A DNA stretch of 64,000 bases. It comes from Chryseobacterium takakiae. GTDB lineage: Bacteria > Bacteroidota > Bacteroidia > Flavobacteriales > Weeksellaceae. The notes below the pieces were generated by a model. That model made no database searches and was not told where the DNA came from. It saw only the letters and a list, made by a program, of their open reading frames with translations. Below, in pieces: positions 9,767 through 19,026 of this stretch. The DNA lies in the NCBI RefSeq assembly GCF_900129385.1, contig NZ_FQVO01000003.1:248001-312000 (forward strand), read 5' to 3'. Within the stretch, counting starts at the first letter, position 1. Every line of letters begins with the position of its first letter. The position numbers and the translations under genes were made by a program.

Positions 9767-10264
9767 ATGTCTAAGTCAGATCAAAGTATATTTGAAAGAT
9801 TTTCAAATTGGGCAACAAAATTTACAGGAAGTTCCTATGCATTTATCGGAGCAACATTAATCGTAATTATCTGGGCTGCTTCAGGACCAGTTTTTAAATA
9901 TTCTGAAACCTGGCAGCTCGTCATTAATACAGGGACGACCATTATCACTTTTCTGATGGTTTTTTTAATTCAGAAAGCGCAGAATAAAGATTCTAAAGCC
10001 ATTCAGATTAAACTGAATGAGCTGATTGCCGCAAATGAAAAAGCAAGCAATAGAATAGTGGATATTGAAGATCTTACGGAAAAGGAGCTTGACCAGTTGC
10101 ATTGTTACTATGAAAAACTTGCGGATTTTGCGGAAGAAGATACCGATATTCATTCATCGCATTCCATCGATGCCGCACAACGAAATCAGGATTATAAAGA
10201 TGCATTGTTCAGAGAAAAACATGAAGAATGGCTGCGTGAACAAGAAAAAAAGGAATCCCAATGA
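9767..10264 (+). CDS. Low-affinity iron permease family membrane protein
   Basis: About 165 residues. Two membrane helices near the N terminus (YAFIGATLIVIIWAASGPVF and LVINTGTTIITFLMVFLIQ) are followed by a conserved QKAQNKDSKAIQIKLNELI stretch and an acidic C terminus. This matches the bacterial family annotated as low-affinity iron permease after the yeast Fet4 domain; transport by the short bacterial proteins is not established. The frame can be opened at a TTG at 9704, but that passes through the preceding terminator, so the ATG at 9767 is preferred. Confidence 0.78.
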   Translation: MSKSDQSIFERFSNWATKFTGSSYAFIGATLIVIIWAASGPVFKYSETWQLVINTGTTIITFLMVFLIQKAQNKDSKAIQIKLNELIAANEKASNRIVDIEDLTEKELDQLHCYYEKLADFAEEDTDIHSSHSIDAAQRNQDYKDALFREKHEEWLREQEKKESQ

Positions 10265-10275
10265 TTCCTTTTTTT
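10245..10275. terminator. Bidirectional terminator between convergent genes
   Basis: Thirteen-pair stem (AAAAAAAGGAATC with GATTCCTTTTTTT) and a five-base loop. The T tail on each strand serves both the iron-permease-like gene and the opposing 900-residue protein gene. It overlaps the end of the former. Confidence 0.85.
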
Positions 10276-10276
10276 A

Positions 10277-12979
10277 TTACTTCATAAAGTAACTGAAATA
10301 AGTACAGCTTCCCATGAGATTTTTAGCTGTTTCCGTATCGGCATACTGAGATTTTAACAGAGAAAAATAAGTTCTGTATTTCTGGTTTTTAATCTGATCA
10401 AGCTGTTTCTGATAAGCGTCACTTTTCTCACTCCATTTCGGATCAGAGTAATCTACATTGGAAGGGTGTTTAGCTTCGTACTGATAATATTTACCCTGTT
10501 CGGCACTCGCCATTTGAAAAAGAATTCTTGCTTTCTGTTCTTTATTGGTCGACGTATTTAAAGCTCGTTTATAATAGTTGATGGCCAGATCAAAATTATC
10601 CGGTTCAATATAAATTCTGTCCGGAAATCCTTTATAATAATACTTGTATGGATTTGCCCTTTCCGAATTGTCAAAATAGTATTTTCCTCCGTTTGAATTA
10701 TCAAGATCCATCACAAAAAGCTGTCTGTAATATCCGAGAATTGAAGTATTGTACAATACATTTCCTATTAACTGATTGGCCGCAGCAGATTTTTCATCTT
10801 TCCCGTTCCCTGCTTTTTTAAGTTGGATCAATGCATCCGCCAGCTCCAGTTTATTCATGTTGGGCCTAATAAATGGAAATGCCGAATAATCTTCCTTCTT
10901 CATGCTTTCTTCAGGTGCACTCTGATAACTTATCCAAACATTATGGCCAAAGACAAGATCAGGGATATTGCTGAATCCATTATATGCTCCTGCCGGATAT
11001 TTCAACGGAGTAACTCTTTTCTCATCATAGTTCCATTCGGATCTTGGAATTCCGGAGAAGTTCTGCGCTTTTGCATAATATGATTTAGCTTTTTCAAAAT
11101 CTGCCTGTCTCATGGCCCGGTCTCCATAAATTACAGCAAAAAATGCATCAATATTTCCTACATCGTTAATATTTTTAGCAATAATCTGTTGCTCAAACTG
11201 TGTTTTATTAGGTTTCCTGTAAAACTCTTCCACACTTTTCACAAGACTTGAGTTAGGACTGTACTGCAGATCGGAAAGCTTATTATTCATCAGGAAAGAT
11301 TTGCCGTCTTCACCCTGAAGAAAATAACGGTTGGCAAGAACGTCTTTCAGAAAGTCTGCTGTAGAGGGAACTTCACCGTAATAATTGTATTCATCTGTTT
11401 CGGTGCTGTCTTTTTTTACCTCCGGTTTTTCTGCAAAATATTCTGAATAATCTTTCATTAAATGATCTTCGTAATCCGCATCAATTTTCGGCTGGGAAAC
11501 AATATCATTCAGAACTTTCATTCTTTTAATCTCTTCTGTATATTCCGGATTGGAAGTTTTAATATTCTCAAGAATTTCGGTGCTTGCTTTATAATCTTTT
11601 TTCAGAAATTTCAGGTATGCATCTGCAATCTGCCAATATTCATCCTTGGATTTTTCTTTTGTTTTAGAAGTGAATTTTTCCAGGTCGTCCAGAAAATCCC
11701 TGGTTTTATCATCATACCAGTAATTATTTCTGGTGAAAACAGGAATTCTGTCCGGATTATCAAGAAGTTCATCGTCACTTTGATCTGCTTTTCCATCAGG
11801 AGAATTTTTATCTTTCTTACTGCTGAAAAGATTTTTGAAAAATCGTACTATTTTTTGCCAGAATGATAGTTCCTCTTTTTTAGGCTCTGCAGTTTCTGTT
11901 GCATTCTGTCTTGTGTTTTTATCTGCGGTATGTTTCTGAACGGCATTACTGTTATCGTCATTATAATAATAAATAGGAAGATAGCTTCTTTCTAACTCAT
12001 TAATGCTTCTCACCGCCATTACTTTCAGGATCTCCGAATCCGGATTGATGTCAAACATCTTTTCCATTACGGGGATAGGATTATTAAAGTCTTCGTAGCC
12101 TAAAAGGAAATAAGCCATATTTTTATCTTCATCCGTTGCTGCGCGCTTAAGAATATTATTGAAAGAAGCAGTATCTGAAAGTTTCATGGAGACAAAAGCG
12201 GATTCTTTTCTGCTCTTGCTGTCCCGGAAAACCTGAAAAAAATTCCAGTTGGCTTCACTGTTCATTCCCAGGCCCCGCTGTGCTCCCGCAAGCTGGTCAA
12301 GGGCCATGATGTAAGGAGCTCCTTTCAATCTCAAAGGTTCTACATAGGCTTTAAATGCTTTTACCGCTGCGTCGTAATTTCTTGTGTAATGATTGAACCG
12401 TACGAGCTGATAGCCGTATCGCTGTTTTATTTCGGGATTTTTTGCAGCATTATATAATGAAGTCAATGCAGCAATGGTTTTATTGTAATCAAGATTGGTT
12501 GCGTTCTTTCCTGTTCCCGGCTCTCTATAATAAAAGGAATCTGCAGTTTCAATATAATTAATTTTCATATAAGGCTCCAGATATTTGGCCTCGATAAGAT
12601 AATCGATTCCTTCAAGGTATTTTTGATAAAATCCCGGTCCTAATGCTACTAATAGCTGGTTGGTGGGCGATCCTTTTTTTAAAGCATTCAGGTCATTCAT
12701 ATTCATTTTATTGACCAGGTATTCCGTCTGCGCATAGCTTAATTGATTATTGAAATATCTTTTCCATGATTCAATATTTTCATCCGGAATCAGGGACGGT
12801 TTAAAATCAGTATAAAATCTGGTTGAATAGCTGTGAAGAAAAGGAAGGTAAGATTTATCCTTAATAATACTTTGTGTAAAAAGATTGAAATATTCATAAT
12901 CCGGATCAGACCAGGCACAGGCTCCGGATTGTGTATAAAACAGCGAAACAACGGCGAGTGAAAGAAAATATTTTTTCAT
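10277..12979 (-). CDS. Large secreted protein of unknown function, TPR-like
   Basis: A 900-residue protein with a signal peptide ending near SGACAW. The body is helical with many Tyr, Lys and Asp residues; segments such as YGDRAMRQADFEKAKSYYAKA and NYYKRALNTSTNKEQKARI look like tetratricopeptide-type repeats. A low-complexity charged insert lies near residues 340-410 and contains a hydrophobic-basic patch (FWQKIVRFFKNLF). No enzymatic motif is seen. It follows the lipoprotein gene by 49 bases on the same strand, suggesting a joint role at the outer membrane or in the periplasm (inference). The family is not recognised with confidence. Confidence 0.72.
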   Translation of the reverse strand: MKKYFLSLAVVSLFYTQSGACAWSDPDYEYFNLFTQSIIKDKSYLPFLHSYSTRFYTDFKPSLIPDENIESWKRYFNNQLSYAQTEYLVNKMNMNDLNALKKGSPTNQLLVALGPGFYQKYLEGIDYLIEAKYLEPYMKINYIETADSFYYREPGTGKNATNLDYNKTIAALTSLYNAAKNPEIKQRYGYQLVRFNHYTRNYDAAVKAFKAYVEPLRLKGAPYIMALDQLAGAQRGLGMNSEANWNFFQVFRDSKSRKESAFVSMKLSDTASFNNILKRAATDEDKNMAYFLLGYEDFNNPIPVMEKMFDINPDSEILKVMAVRSINELERSYLPIYYYNDDNSNAVQKHTADKNTRQNATETAEPKKEELSFWQKIVRFFKNLFSSKKDKNSPDGKADQSDDELLDNPDRIPVFTRNNYWYDDKTRDFLDDLEKFTSKTKEKSKDEYWQIADAYLKFLKKDYKASTEILENIKTSNPEYTEEIKRMKVLNDIVSQPKIDADYEDHLMKDYSEYFAEKPEVKKDSTETDEYNYYGEVPSTADFLKDVLANRYFLQGEDGKSFLMNNKLSDLQYSPNSSLVKSVEEFYRKPNKTQFEQQIIAKNINDVGNIDAFFAVIYGDRAMRQADFEKAKSYYAKAQNFSGIPRSEWNYDEKRVTPLKYPAGAYNGFSNIPDLVFGHNVWISYQSAPEESMKKEDYSAFPFIRPNMNKLELADALIQLKKAGNGKDEKSAAANQLIGNVLYNTSILGYYRQLFVMDLDNSNGGKYYFDNSERANPYKYYYKGFPDRIYIEPDNFDLAINYYKRALNTSTNKEQKARILFQMASAEQGKYYQYEAKHPSNVDYSDPKWSEKSDAYQKQLDQIKNQKYRTYFSLLKSQYADTETAKNLMGSCTYFSYFMK

Positions 12980-13028
12980 TGTATAGCGGTGTTTGGTTAT
13001 CGTTTGAATCGTTAAGGTAATAGAAAAA

Positions 13029-14006
13029 TTAAAAATTCAAATTTCGGTTATTAACAAATTTACGGTCAAGCTGATAATAAATAATAGAGTAACGGGAAAT
13101 TTTTTTATCAAGAAAATCCGTAACCTCAGTGAGCTGATTGTCGGAAATAGATTCGATTTTAATCCTGAAACCTTTATTCATATAGTTTCCGAAATAAAAG
13201 CCGTCTTGGAGAATTTCAATTTCGTGATCGGAGATCTTTTTGAAATTTGAATTTTCAAGATCTTTTTCAGATAAAGCGTTAATCAGTTTATGCTTACCTA
13301 AATGATTGGTAACAATTCCCCAGGAATAAATGGGCAGCGCAACCTCTATGCTTTTAATGGGATATTTATCGATATCTTTTAAATAACTTTTAAGAATCTG
13401 GACATCCAGAATAGAATTTTTACCGGAATTTTCCAGCGGTGAGGAGGTAGAGTAGCACATAAGATAAACCTTATCAACCGGCGGAATGCCTGTCATGGAT
13501 TTATCCCGTACCTGATGAAGACGGAGCGTGCAGGTGATTTCTTTGCCTGAGATTTTTTTCAGTTCTTTTAAAAAGGTAAAGTAATCATTACGCGTTCCCG
13601 CTGTCCAGTCACAGTCGATCTGTATTTCTGATGCTGAGTTCAGATGATAGTCTGTAATTTTCTTTTTTACCAGCTCATTGATGCTTCGGGCAAGAAAATT
13701 TATTTCATCTTTTTTGATGTAAAGAAAAGTGCGGTTGGTAATAAAAATAACGGGAACTATTTGTTGATGGACGATAAAACTTTTGTCTTGGATAATAATA
13801 CCTACAGGCTGGAATTTTTCTCCGGATCTATCAACATCAAAAAAGCGGGTATAGAGATAAGGAACCGTAGTTTTATTCAACGCCATTTTTTCGTCGTCGT
13901 TGAGGCTAAGTTTTGTTTTCCAGTAATAGAAAGTGTACGGATGATCTTCCTTTGTGCTACAGGAAAATATGAGAAGCAGAATTAATAAGAATCTCAGTGA
14001 TTTCAT
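13029..14006 (-). CDS. Lipoprotein of unknown function, possible TIM-barrel fold
   Basis: A 325-residue protein with a lipoprotein signal peptide (FLLILLLIFSC, Cys16). The middle carries EIQIDCDWTAGTRNDYFTFL and a later VDKVYLMCYSTSS strand, the kind of beta-alpha alternation seen in glycoside-hydrolase-like barrels, but no catalytic assignment can be made. Its ATG overlaps by one base the stop of a short upstream ORF (TAATG), and the 900-residue secreted protein lies downstream, so the three look like one operon read away from rplC. Confidence 0.7.
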   Translation of the reverse strand: MKSLRFLLILLLIFSCSTKEDHPYTFYYWKTKLSLNDDEKMALNKTTVPYLYTRFFDVDRSGEKFQPVGIIIQDKSFIVHQQIVPVIFITNRTFLYIKKDEINFLARSINELVKKKITDYHLNSASEIQIDCDWTAGTRNDYFTFLKELKKISGKEITCTLRLHQVRDKSMTGIPPVDKVYLMCYSTSSPLENSGKNSILDVQILKSYLKDIDKYPIKSIEVALPIYSWGIVTNHLGKHKLINALSEKDLENSNFKKISDHEIEILQDGFYFGNYMNKGFRIKIESISDNQLTEVTDFLDKKISRYSIIYYQLDRKFVNNRNLNF

Positions 14007-14149
14007 TATTGATACAAATCAATATCATCAAAGGTATAAGCAGAATTTATGGTTTCTACAGCATTGCTGATGTTTCTTTCAAAGAATTTAAAAGGACGAT
14101 TGAATACATTCTTCAAATGCGGAATTAGTTGGTTGTACGTGTTTTTCAT
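14006..14149 (-). CDS. Small ORF coupled to the lipoprotein gene
   Basis: From the ATG at 14149 this encodes 47 residues rich in Asn and Phe (PFKFFERNISNAVETINSAY). Its TAA overlaps the next ATG as TAATG, an arrangement that usually reflects translational coupling and supports real translation. A TTG at 14191 would extend it by 14 residues. There is no signal peptide or known motif. It could be the remnant of a longer gene cut at its 5' end. Confidence 0.4.
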   Translation of the reverse strand: MKNTYNQLIPHLKNVFNRPFKFFERNISNAVETINSAYTFDDIDLYQ

Positions 14150-14326
14150 ATCATCAGGAGGTTTAAATAAATTTAACCCAACAAAAATCAAACCGTAATT
14201 ACTTTAATCGAAGAATGGTTATAATGAAAAGATTTTGTTATTCACAAATTATTCTTCCTAATTTTTCTTCCGATTTTACAAAAATGATCTAATTGATTAA
14301 AAATCAAAATATTTTGCACGAAATAT

Positions 14327-14356
14327 TTGTCAGTTATAAAATTATTCATAAATTTG
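14327..14356 (+). promoter_or_regulatory. Promoter of the rplC-rplQ ribosomal supercluster
   Basis: TTG at 14327-14329, a 19-bp spacer, then TAAATTTG at 14349-14356, a perfect consensus. A leader of about 100 bases follows to the rplC ATG. No comparably strong promoter was seen inside the following 14 kb. Confidence 0.8.
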
Positions 14357-14462
14357 CACACTCATTTTAGGGGCGTAGTATGCCTACATCAAACGTAGAA
14401 ATTACTTCAGACTTCCTGAAAATGACGATAAATAAAGGATAAATTTTATTATAACATAAACA
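14357..14462 (+). promoter_or_regulatory. rplC mRNA leader with alternative small hairpins
   Basis: About 100 untranslated bases. GTAG (14375-14378), CTAC (14384-14387) and GTAG (14395-14398) allow two mutually exclusive four-pair hairpins. In E. coli the S10 leader binds L4 to repress the operon; a similar role here is only a guess because the stems are short. Confidence 0.3.
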
Positions 14463-15089
14463 ATGTCAGGTATTATTGGTAAAAAAATCGGTATGACTTC
14501 TTTGTTTGACGAAGCAGGGAAAAATATTCCTTGTACAGTTATTCAAGCTGGTCCGTGCTCGGTTTTACAGGTCAGAACCATTGAAAAAGACGGTTATAAG
14601 TCAGTTCAATTAGGTTTCGATGACAAGAGTGAGAAGAACGTTGGTAAAGCGTTAGCTGGTCATTTTAAAAAGGCTGGTTCTGCTCCTAAAGCTAAATTGG
14701 TAGAATTCTACAGAGAGTTCGTTGATGAAGTGAAAGTAGGAGAAGAGGTAACGGTTAACTTATTTGCTGAAGGTGAATTTGTTGACGTAACAGGTACTTC
14801 TAAAGGTAAAGGTTTCCAAGGTGTTGTTAAAAGACATGGCTTTGGAGGTGTAATGCAGGCAACTCATGGTCAGCACAACAGACTTAGAGCTCCAGGTTCT
14901 ATCGGTGCTGGATCAGACCCTTCAAGAGTATTCAAAGGGATGAGAATGGCTGGTAGAATGGGAGGTAAGCAGGTAACTGTACAAAACCTTCAGGTATTAA
15001 AAGTGGATCAAGATCAGAATCTTTTAGTAGTAAAAGGTGCTGTTCCGGGAGCTAAAAATTCTTATGTAATTATCAGAAAATGGAACTAG
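14463..15089 (+). CDS. rplC: 50S ribosomal protein L3
   Basis: Early-assembly 23S rRNA-binding protein whose long loop reaches toward the peptidyl-transferase centre. Its 208 residues start [20 protein letters not shown] and include the loop [20 protein letters not shown] with the Gln that PrmB methylates in some bacteria. First gene of the supercluster; its last ten bases overlap rplD, implying coupling. It is usually preceded by rpsJ, which here lies 6.7 kb upstream. Confidence 0.99.
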   Translation: MSGIIGKKIGMTSLFDEAGKNIPCTVIQAGPCSVLQVRTIEKDGYKSVQLGFDDKSEKNVGKALAGHFKKAGSAPKAKLVEFYREFVDEVKVGEEVTVNLFAEGEFVDVTGTSKGKGFQGVVKRHGFGGVMQATHGQHNRLRAPGSIGAGSDPSRVFKGMRMAGRMGGKQVTVQNLQVLKVDQDQNLLVVKGAVPGAKNSYVIIRKWN

Positions 15090-15709
15090 TAGTATTAAAT
15101 ACATCAGGAAAAGAGACCGGAAGAAAAGTAACTCTGGACGAAACAGTATTCGGAATAGAGCCAAATCAGCACGCGGTTTACTTAGAAGTTAAACAGTACC
15201 TTGCTGCACAAAGACAAGGGACTCATAAAGCAAAAGAAAGAAGCGAAATCACTGCTTCTACTAAAAAACTTAAGAAGCAAAAAGGATCTGGTTCTGCCAG
15301 ATACGGGGATATCAAATCTCCTGTGTTCAGAGGAGGAGGTAGAGTATTCGGACCAAAACCAAGAGACTACAGATTCAAATTGAACAAAGCTCTTAAGAGA
15401 TTAGCTAAAAAATCTGTTTTATCTCAGAAAATGAGAGATAACAGCATCAGAGTTTTAGAAGATATGAGCCTAAACGCTCCTAAGACTAAAGATTTCATCA
15501 CTGTATTAGATGCGTTGACATTAAACGGTAAAAAATCTTTGTTTATTCTTCCTGAAGCTAACAAGAATGTGTATTTATCTTCAAGAAACTTACCTAAAAC
15601 TAAAGTAATGAACTACAACGAAGTAAGTTCTTATGATTTAGTAAATGCAGGTGAGATCGTATTCTTTGAAGGTGCAGTTGAAAAATTCCAGGAAAATTTA
15701 AAGAAATAA
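15080..15709 (+). CDS. rplD: 50S ribosomal protein L4
   Basis: Lines the narrow part of the nascent-peptide exit tunnel. The 209 residues include the tunnel loop region [20 protein letters not shown] and [20 protein letters not shown], both conserved and the site of macrolide-resistance changes in other bacteria. In E. coli L4 also represses its own operon. The ATG lies inside the end of rplC in another frame. rplW follows after three bases. Confidence 0.99.
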   Translation: MELVVLNTSGKETGRKVTLDETVFGIEPNQHAVYLEVKQYLAAQRQGTHKAKERSEITASTKKLKKQKGSGSARYGDIKSPVFRGGGRVFGPKPRDYRFKLNKALKRLAKKSVLSQKMRDNSIRVLEDMSLNAPKTKDFITVLDALTLNGKKSLFILPEANKNVYLSSRNLPKTKVMNYNEVSSYDLVNAGEIVFFEGAVEKFQENLKK

Positions 15710-15712
15710 ATC

Positions 15713-16003
15713 ATGTCAGTTATTATTAAACCAGTTATTTCAGAAAAGGCTAATTACCTTACGGATTTAAGAGGTACTTATTCTTTCTTGGTAGATACCA
15801 AAGCGAATAAGATCCAGATTAAAAAAGCTGTGGAAGCAGCTTACGGTGTAAAAGTAGCAGACGTAAATACAATGATTTATGCTCCTAGAGTTTCTGCGAA
15901 ATATACTAAGAAAGGTCTTCAGGTTGGAAAGACAAATAAATTGAAAAAAGCGGTAATCAAACTTGCTGAAGGGGAGGTTATCGATATTTTTGCTGTAAAT
16001 TAA
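15713..16003 (+). CDS. rplW: 50S ribosomal protein L23
   Basis: Sits at the tunnel exit and docks trigger factor and SRP. The 96 residues are a normal bacterial length; IIKPVISEKANYLTD at the start and KKAVEAAYGVKVADVNTMI in the middle are typical. Between rplD and rplB in the canonical order; a 21-base AT-rich gap separates it from rplB. Confidence 0.98.
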   Translation: MSVIIKPVISEKANYLTDLRGTYSFLVDTKANKIQIKKAVEAAYGVKVADVNTMIYAPRVSAKYTKKGLQVGKTNKLKKAVIKLAEGEVIDIFAVN

Positions 16004-16024
16004 TTATAATTATAAATAATAGTA

Positions 16025-16846
16025 ATGTCTGTTAGAAAATTAAAACCTATCACCCCGGGACAGAGATTCAGAATTGTAAACAATTTTGAGGAAATTACTA
16101 CCAACAAACCAGAGAAATCTCTTACAGTTGGTATTAAAAAGTCAGGTGGACGTAACCAAACAGGTAAAATGACCATGCGTTACACCGGAGGTGGACACAA
16201 AAAGAAATACAGAATTATTGACTTCAAAAGAAACAAAGCAAACGTTGAAGCAACTGTAAAATCTGTAGAATACGATCCAAACAGAACTGCATTTATCGCT
16301 TTATTAGAGTACGCAGACGGAGAGAAGAGATATATCATCGCTCCAAACGGTATCAAAGTAGATCAGAAAGTGGTTTCAGGTGAGAACGTAGAACCAAACG
16401 TAGGAAACGCAATGAAATTGAAAAATATTCCATTGGGTACTGTGATTTCTTGTGTTGAAATGAAGCCTGGTCAAGGTGCTATTTTAGCAAGAAGTGCTGG
16501 TTCTTCAGCTCAATTAACTTCAAGAGACGGGAAATATGCGATCATCAAATTGCCTTCAGGAGAATCTAGAATGATCCTTACTGAATGTATGGCAATGATC
16601 GGTTCAGTTTCCAACTCTGATCACCAATTAACTGTATCAGGTAAAGCAGGTAGAAGCAGATGGTTAGGTAGAAGACCAAGAACAAGAGCGGTTGTAATGA
16701 ACCCTGTAGATCACCCAATGGGTGGTGGTGAAGGACGTTCTTCTGGAGGTCACCCAAGATCTAGAAACGGTAAACCGGCTAAAGGTTACAAAACTAGAAA
16801 GAAAAACAAAGTGTCTAACCGTTACATCGTATCTAAAAGAAAATAA
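16025..16846 (+). CDS. rplB: 50S ribosomal protein L2
   Basis: Needed for subunit association and for peptidyl-transferase centre assembly. The 273 residues show the usual layout: basic N terminus, [21 protein letters not shown], an OB-like and SH3-like core, and the C-terminal [13 protein letters not shown] loop with the conserved His near the catalytic centre. Stop and rpsS start are two bases apart. Confidence 0.99.
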   Translation: MSVRKLKPITPGQRFRIVNNFEEITTNKPEKSLTVGIKKSGGRNQTGKMTMRYTGGGHKKKYRIIDFKRNKANVEATVKSVEYDPNRTAFIALLEYADGEKRYIIAPNGIKVDQKVVSGENVEPNVGNAMKLKNIPLGTVISCVEMKPGQGAILARSAGSSAQLTSRDGKYAIIKLPSGESRMILTECMAMIGSVSNSDHQLTVSGKAGRSRWLGRRPRTRAVVMNPVDHPMGGGEGRSSGGHPRSRNGKPAKGYKTRKKNKVSNRYIVSKRK

Positions 16847-16848
16847 TT

Positions 16849-17127
16849 ATGGCAAGATCACTTAAAAAAGGACCGTTCATTCATCATACTTTAGATAAGA
16901 AGGTTCAGGCAAATATAGAGTCTGGTAAGAAGACAGTTATCAAAACTTGGTCTAGAGCATCGATGATCTCTCCGGACTTCGTAGGACAAACTATTGCTGT
17001 ACACAACGGGAAATCTTTTATCCCTGTATATGTTACAGAAAACATGGTAGGTCACAAGTTAGGCGAATTTTCTCCAACAAGATCTTTCAGAGGTCATGGT
17101 GGTAACAAAAACAAAGGAAGCAGATAA
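16849..17127 (+). CDS. rpsS: 30S ribosomal protein S19
   Basis: 30S head protein that pairs with S13 near the A site. The 92 residues begin [18 protein letters not shown] and include [20 protein letters not shown] and [14 protein letters not shown], all diagnostic. Two-base gaps on both sides place it in a tightly packed block. Confidence 0.99.
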   Translation: MARSLKKGPFIHHTLDKKVQANIESGKKTVIKTWSRASMISPDFVGQTIAVHNGKSFIPVYVTENMVGHKLGEFSPTRSFRGHGGNKNKGSR

Positions 17128-17129
17128 TC

Positions 17130-17528
17130 ATGGGATCAAGAAAACAAGATAGTTCAATCGCAAGAAAAGAAGCTAACAAGGACGTTGTTAAAGCTTCATT
17201 AAATAACTGCCCATCTTCTCCTAGAAAAATGAGATTAGTTGCTGATATCATTAGAGGAGAGCAAGTAGATAAAGCTCTTTATATCCTTAAATATTCTAAG
17301 AAAGAAGCTTCTAACAAATTAGAAAAATTACTTCTTTCTGCAATTGCCAACTGGCAGGTAAAAAACGAAGGAGCTGACATTGAGGAAGCAAACCTTATCG
17401 TTAAAGAAATATTCGTGGATAGTGCAAGACAATTGAAGAGACTAAGACCAGCTCCACAAGGTAGAGGGTATAGAATCAGAAAAAGATCTAACCACGTTAC
17501 ATTAATCTTAGGTAATAAAGAAAATTAA
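17130..17528 (+). CDS. rplV: 50S ribosomal protein L22
   Basis: Contacts all 23S domains; its beta hairpin lines the exit tunnel. The 132 residues include [21 protein letters not shown] and the hairpin region [21 protein letters not shown], where macrolide-resistance changes occur in other species. A short N-terminal extension ([18 protein letters not shown]) precedes the conserved core. rpsC begins seven bases later. Confidence 0.98.
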   Translation: MGSRKQDSSIARKEANKDVVKASLNNCPSSPRKMRLVADIIRGEQVDKALYILKYSKKEASNKLEKLLLSAIANWQVKNEGADIEEANLIVKEIFVDSARQLKRLRPAPQGRGYRIRKRSNHVTLILGNKEN

Positions 17529-17535
17529 TCAAGGT

Positions 17536-18291
17536 ATGGGACAGAAGACAAATCCAATTGGTAACAGATTAGGTATCATCAGAGGATGGGATTCTAACTG
17601 GTTTGGCGGAAACGATTATGGAGACAGAATCGCGGAAGACTACAAAATCAGAAGATACCTTGAAGCTAGATTATCTAAAGGTGGGATTTCAAGAATTTAT
17701 ATTGAAAGAACATTAAAATTAGTAACAGTTACAATTACTACCGCCAGACCGGGACTTATCATCGGGAAAGGAGGTCAGGAAGTTGATAAACTGAAAGAAG
17801 AGTTGAAAAAATTGACTAAAAAGGATATTCAGATCAACATCTTCGAAATCAAAAGACCTGAGCTTGATGCAGTATTAGTTGCAGACAGCATTGCTAAGCA
17901 AATCGAAAACAGAATCTCTTACAGAAGAGCTGTGAAGATGGCGATGGCAGGTACAATGAGAATGGGTGCAGAAGGTATCAAAGTTCAGATCTCCGGTAGA
18001 TTGAACGGTGCTGAAATGGCAAGATCAGAATCTTTCAAAGAAGGAAGAATTCCATTGTCTACCTTCAGAGCAGATATCGATTACCACATAGGTGAGGCAT
18101 TGACTCAGTACGGAAAACTAGGGGTTAAAGTTTGGATCATGAAAGGTGAAGTTTACGGTAAAAGAGAACTTTCTCCATTAGTGGGACAACAGAAAAAAGG
18201 TGGTCAGTCTGACAGAAGAGATAACAGAGGAGGAGACAGAGACAACAGAAGACCTAGAAAAAACAACAATAATAATAACAATAATAATTAA
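17536..18291 (+). CDS. rpsC: 30S ribosomal protein S3 with an asparagine tail
   Basis: Lines the mRNA entry tunnel and helps unwind mRNA. Of 251 residues, the KH domain ([20 protein letters not shown], with the GKGG loop) and C-terminal domain ([20 protein letters not shown]) are standard. The end is unusual: a Gly/Asp/Arg-rich stretch ([18 protein letters not shown]) and then nine Asn encoded by AAC/AAT repeats. Such low-complexity tails vary between species and probably lie on the solvent side. A 99-base repeat-bearing gap separates it from rplP. Confidence 0.98.
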   Translation: MGQKTNPIGNRLGIIRGWDSNWFGGNDYGDRIAEDYKIRRYLEARLSKGGISRIYIERTLKLVTVTITTARPGLIIGKGGQEVDKLKEELKKLTKKDIQINIFEIKRPELDAVLVADSIAKQIENRISYRRAVKMAMAGTMRMGAEGIKVQISGRLNGAEMARSESFKEGRIPLSTFRADIDYHIGEALTQYGKLGVKVWIMKGEVYGKRELSPLVGQQKKGGQSDRRDNRGGDRDNRRPRKNNNNNNNNN

Positions 18292-18390
18292 AAATTTTAG
18301 ATTAGAACATTTTGAATTTTAAATTACCGTTACTTTTTTAAAATAAAAAAAATCTAAAATCTAAAATCTAAAATCTAAAATTTAGAAATT
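18292..18390 (+). repeat. rpsC-rplP gap with (TCTAAAA)4 and an inverted repeat
   Basis: Four perfect TCTAAAA copies occupy 18353-18380. A ten-base inverted repeat (AAATTTTAGA at 18292-18301, TCTAAAATTT at 18374-18383) can close the whole gap into one large hairpin just before the rplP ATG. This is the longest AT-rich gap in the first half of the supercluster. It may tune rplP translation or be slippage debris. Confidence 0.75.
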
Positions 18391-18816
18391 ATGTTACAAC
18401 CAAAAAGAACCAAGTTCCGTAGAGTACATAAGATGAAAATGAAGGGGAGTGCCCAGAGAGGTAGTCAACTTGCTTATGGAACTTTCGGAATCAAGGCGAC
18501 AGAAGGTGCTTGGATCACTGCAAGACAGATTGAAGCTGCTCGTATCGCTGCGACAAGATATATGAAGAGAGAAGGCCAGCTATGGATCAAAATCTTCCCG
18601 GATAAACCAATTACTAAAAAGCCAGCCGAAGTAAGGATGGGTAAAGGTAAAGGTGCCGTGGAATATTGGGTAGCTGTAGTAAAACCAGGTAAAATTATGT
18701 TCGAAGTAGGAGGTGTTCCTTACGAAGTAGCGAAAGAAGCACTTAGACTTGCAGCACAAAAATTACCAGTTGTTACTAAATTTGTAGTTGCTAACGATTT
18801 TGTAAAACCTCTTTAA
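18391..18816 (+). CDS. rplP: 50S ribosomal protein L16
   Basis: Late-assembly protein contacting the A-site tRNA elbow. The 141 residues start [19 protein letters not shown] and contain [42 protein letters not shown] and [19 protein letters not shown]. Start is the ATG right after the repeat-bearing leader. rpmC follows after 12 bases. Confidence 0.99.
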   Translation: MLQPKRTKFRRVHKMKMKGSAQRGSQLAYGTFGIKATEGAWITARQIEAARIAATRYMKREGQLWIKIFPDKPITKKPAEVRMGKGKGAVEYWVAVVKPGKIMFEVGGVPYEVAKEALRLAAQKLPVVTKFVVANDFVKPL

Positions 18817-18828
18817 TCTTTGAATACA

Positions 18829-19014
18829 ATGAAAAAAGCTGATATTAAAAATTTAAGCGCGGGTGATATTCAAGCTCAATTAACTGAAGCAAAAGCTCAA
18901 TATTCTAAATTGAAGTTGGCTCATGCAATCAGCCCAATTGAAAACCCGATCCAAATCAGAGATTTGAGAAAAACAATCGCTAGACTAAACACTGAGTTAA
19001 CTAACAAACAATAA
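18829..19014 (+). CDS. rpmC: 50S ribosomal protein L29
   Basis: Small two-helix protein at the tunnel exit beside L23. The ATG at 18829 gives 61 residues beginning MKKADIKNLSAGDIQ; a TTG at 18820 would add three residues and is unlikely. Helical motifs YSKLKLAHAISPIENPIQI and LRKTIARLNTEL fit the family. It lies between rplP and rpsQ as usual. Confidence 0.96.
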   Translation: MKKADIKNLSAGDIQAQLTEAKAQYSKLKLAHAISPIENPIQIRDLRKTIARLNTELTNKQ

Positions 19015-19026
19015 TTTCATTTTAAA

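Noticed and set aside
11462..11866. 134-codon plus-strand frame within the 900-residue protein gene
   Set aside because: Antisense shadow; very high Phe/Ile content and no start context or family match.
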